From JBAZOJ01 sp041648755 (lineage in GTDB: Bacteria > Planctomycetota > B143-G9), in assembly GCA_041648755.1 (NCBI GenBank), contig JBAZOJ010000240.1, positions 1 through 5,367 on the forward strand: a DNA stretch of 5,367 bases, given 5' to 3'. This document shows positions 4,411-5,367 of the stretch, one piece after another (position 1 is the stretch's first letter; each line of letters starts with the position of its first letter). The notes beneath the pieces are model-generated. The model was not told the DNA's origin. It saw only the letters and a list, made by a program, of their open reading frames with translations, and did not search any database. Position numbers and translations under genes: made by a program.

Positions 4411-5367
4411 ATGTCTGAAACCGAAGCCCTCATGAAGAAGCTCTCATTTCTCGATCGGTACCTGACATTGTGGATCTTCCTGGCAATGGCGGTCGGCGTC
4501 GGGACCGGATACGCTGCGCCTGGTGTGGAAGCTGTCATTGGGTACTTCCAGGTTGGGACGACCAATGTTCCCATCGCCATTGGCCTGATCCTCATGATGT
4601 ATCCTCCTTTGGCCAAAGTGAAGTACGAGGAATTGGGGGACGTATTCCGCGATTGGAAGGTATTAGGTCTTTCTCTGGTGCAGAATTGGATTGTGGGTCC
4701 CATCCTCATGTTTTGTCTGGCGATCGTCTTTCTCCCGAATCACCCCGAATATATGGTCGGATTGATCATGATCGGGCTGGCCCGGTGCATAGCCATGGTC
4801 ATTGTCTGGAACGAGCTGGCCAAGGGTGACACCGAGTATGCCGCCGGCCTGGTGGCCTTCAACAGTATCTTCCAGGTGCTCTTCTATAGTGTGTACGCAT
4901 GGTTCTTCATTACCGTTCTGCCACCGTACTTCGGTCTCAGTGGAAGCATAGTTCAAGTCAGCATGAGTCAAATCGCGGAGAGCGTATTCATCTACCTGGG
5001 GATTCCTTTCATAGCGGGAATGATCACCCGATTCACCCTGATCAAAAGCAAAGGCAAGGACTGGTACGAAAGGGTATTCATTCCGAAGATCAGTCCCATC
5101 ACACTCATTGCCCTTCTGTTCACCATTGTCGTCATGTTCAGCTTGAAGGGAAACCTGATCGTACAAATTCCCGTGGATGTCGTTCGCATCGCGGTTCCGT
5201 TACTCATCTATTTCGTTGTGATGTTCTTTGTCAGTTTCTGGATGGCGGCCAAGGTCAGCGGTGATTACTGCAAATCCGCGACTTTGTCTTTCACTGCGGC
5301 GAGTAACAACTTTGAACTGGCCATCGCTGTGGCCGTTTCGGTTTTCGGGATCAACTCGGGCGCAGCC
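4411..5367 (+). CDS. acr3: Acr3 arsenite efflux permease (3' end outside window)
   Basis: The first 319 residues of an inner-membrane arsenite exporter of the ACR3 (BART superfamily) group are present; the frame is open to the window edge. Family members are usually about 345-370 residues with ten helices, so only the last helix or so is missing. The conserved helix-4 motif GLARCIAMVIVWN carries the essential cysteine at residue 126. The helix-9 motif AASNNFELAIAVA carries the conserved glutamate at 302. Both are the residues known from Acr3 studies to be needed for As(III) transport by proton exchange. Other helices appear at about 19-36, 53-68, 87-108, 146-170, 190-210, 228-246 and 258-280. 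AAAAGGAG (4393-4400) lies ten bases before the ATG. It follows the arsenite-type arsR and is probably cotranscribed with it. Confidence 0.95.
   Translation, partial: MSETEALMKKLSFLDRYLTLWIFLAMAVGVGTGYAAPGVEAVIGYFQVGTTNVPIAIGLILMMYPPLAKVKYEELGDVFRDWKVLGLSLVQNWIVGPILMFCLAIVFLPNHPEYMVGLIMIGLARCIAMVIVWNELAKGDTEYAAGLVAFNSIFQVLFYSVYAWFFITVLPPYFGLSGSIVQVSMSQIAESVFIYLGIPFIAGMITRFTLIKSKGKDWYERVFIPKISPITLIALLFTIVVMFSLKGNLIVQIPVDVVRIAVPLLIYFVVMFFVSFWMAAKVSGDYCKSATLSFTAASNNFELAIAVAVSVFGINSGAA

Noticed and set aside
4470..4829. Forward ORF in another frame inside acr3
   Set aside because: The acr3 frame is open for 319 codons with conserved transporter motifs; this ORF has none.
1..5367. CRISPR array, tRNA, rRNA or insertion sequence
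   Set aside because: No regularly spaced direct repeats, no tRNA-like cloverleaf and no transposase sequence were seen.

Overview
The window reads left to right on the + strand. It joins two modules that both suggest an anaerobic, metal-respiring or metalloid-exposed bacterium. I infer something like a Desulfobacterota/Desulfuromonadales-type organism; this rests on gene families only, and no marker gene in the window fixes the taxonomy.

Module 1 (187-2572) is a tight three-gene redox operon. It holds a DUF4405-type three-helix membrane protein with likely haem-b histidines and a duplicated C-terminal soluble repeat. Next is a 78-residue secreted protein resembling ExtJ. Last is a pentahaem c-type cytochrome resembling ExtKL of the Geobacter selenite/tellurite reduction (ext) electron-conduit clusters. 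The cytochrome frame is interrupted by one in-frame TGA at 2246-2248 and continues, with intact family-like sequence, to a TAG at 2570-2572. A bacterial SECIS-like hairpin lies at the correct distance after the TGA. I therefore annotate one 408-residue selenoprotein, with selenocysteine at position 301, rather than a truncated cytochrome plus an orphan ORF.

The middle (2573-3362) is gene-poor. It carries one small secreted Tyr/Gly/Ser-rich protein with a Lys-rich tail (2796-3050), flanked by several inverted repeats (2667-2716, 2747-2762, 3092-3139, 3199-3239). None has the U-run of an intrinsic terminator. The best folded is 3199-3239, which pairs almost end to end.

Module 2 (3363-5367) is an arsenic-resistance cluster: two different ArsR-family repressors followed by the start of an Acr3 arsenite efflux permease, which runs off the window after 319 residues. 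The first ArsR has eight cysteines in an uncommon layout. The second has the classic ELCLC arsenite-sensing motif. An identical CTTGACAA stands upstream of both regulators, and the first regulator's start lies in a cluster of TCGAT repeats that could be an operator.

Together, module 1 plausibly moves electrons from the inner membrane through the periplasm to an extracellular or periplasmic acceptor. Module 2 senses and exports trivalent arsenic. Their adjacency hints at a metalloid-handling island, but a shared function is inference.
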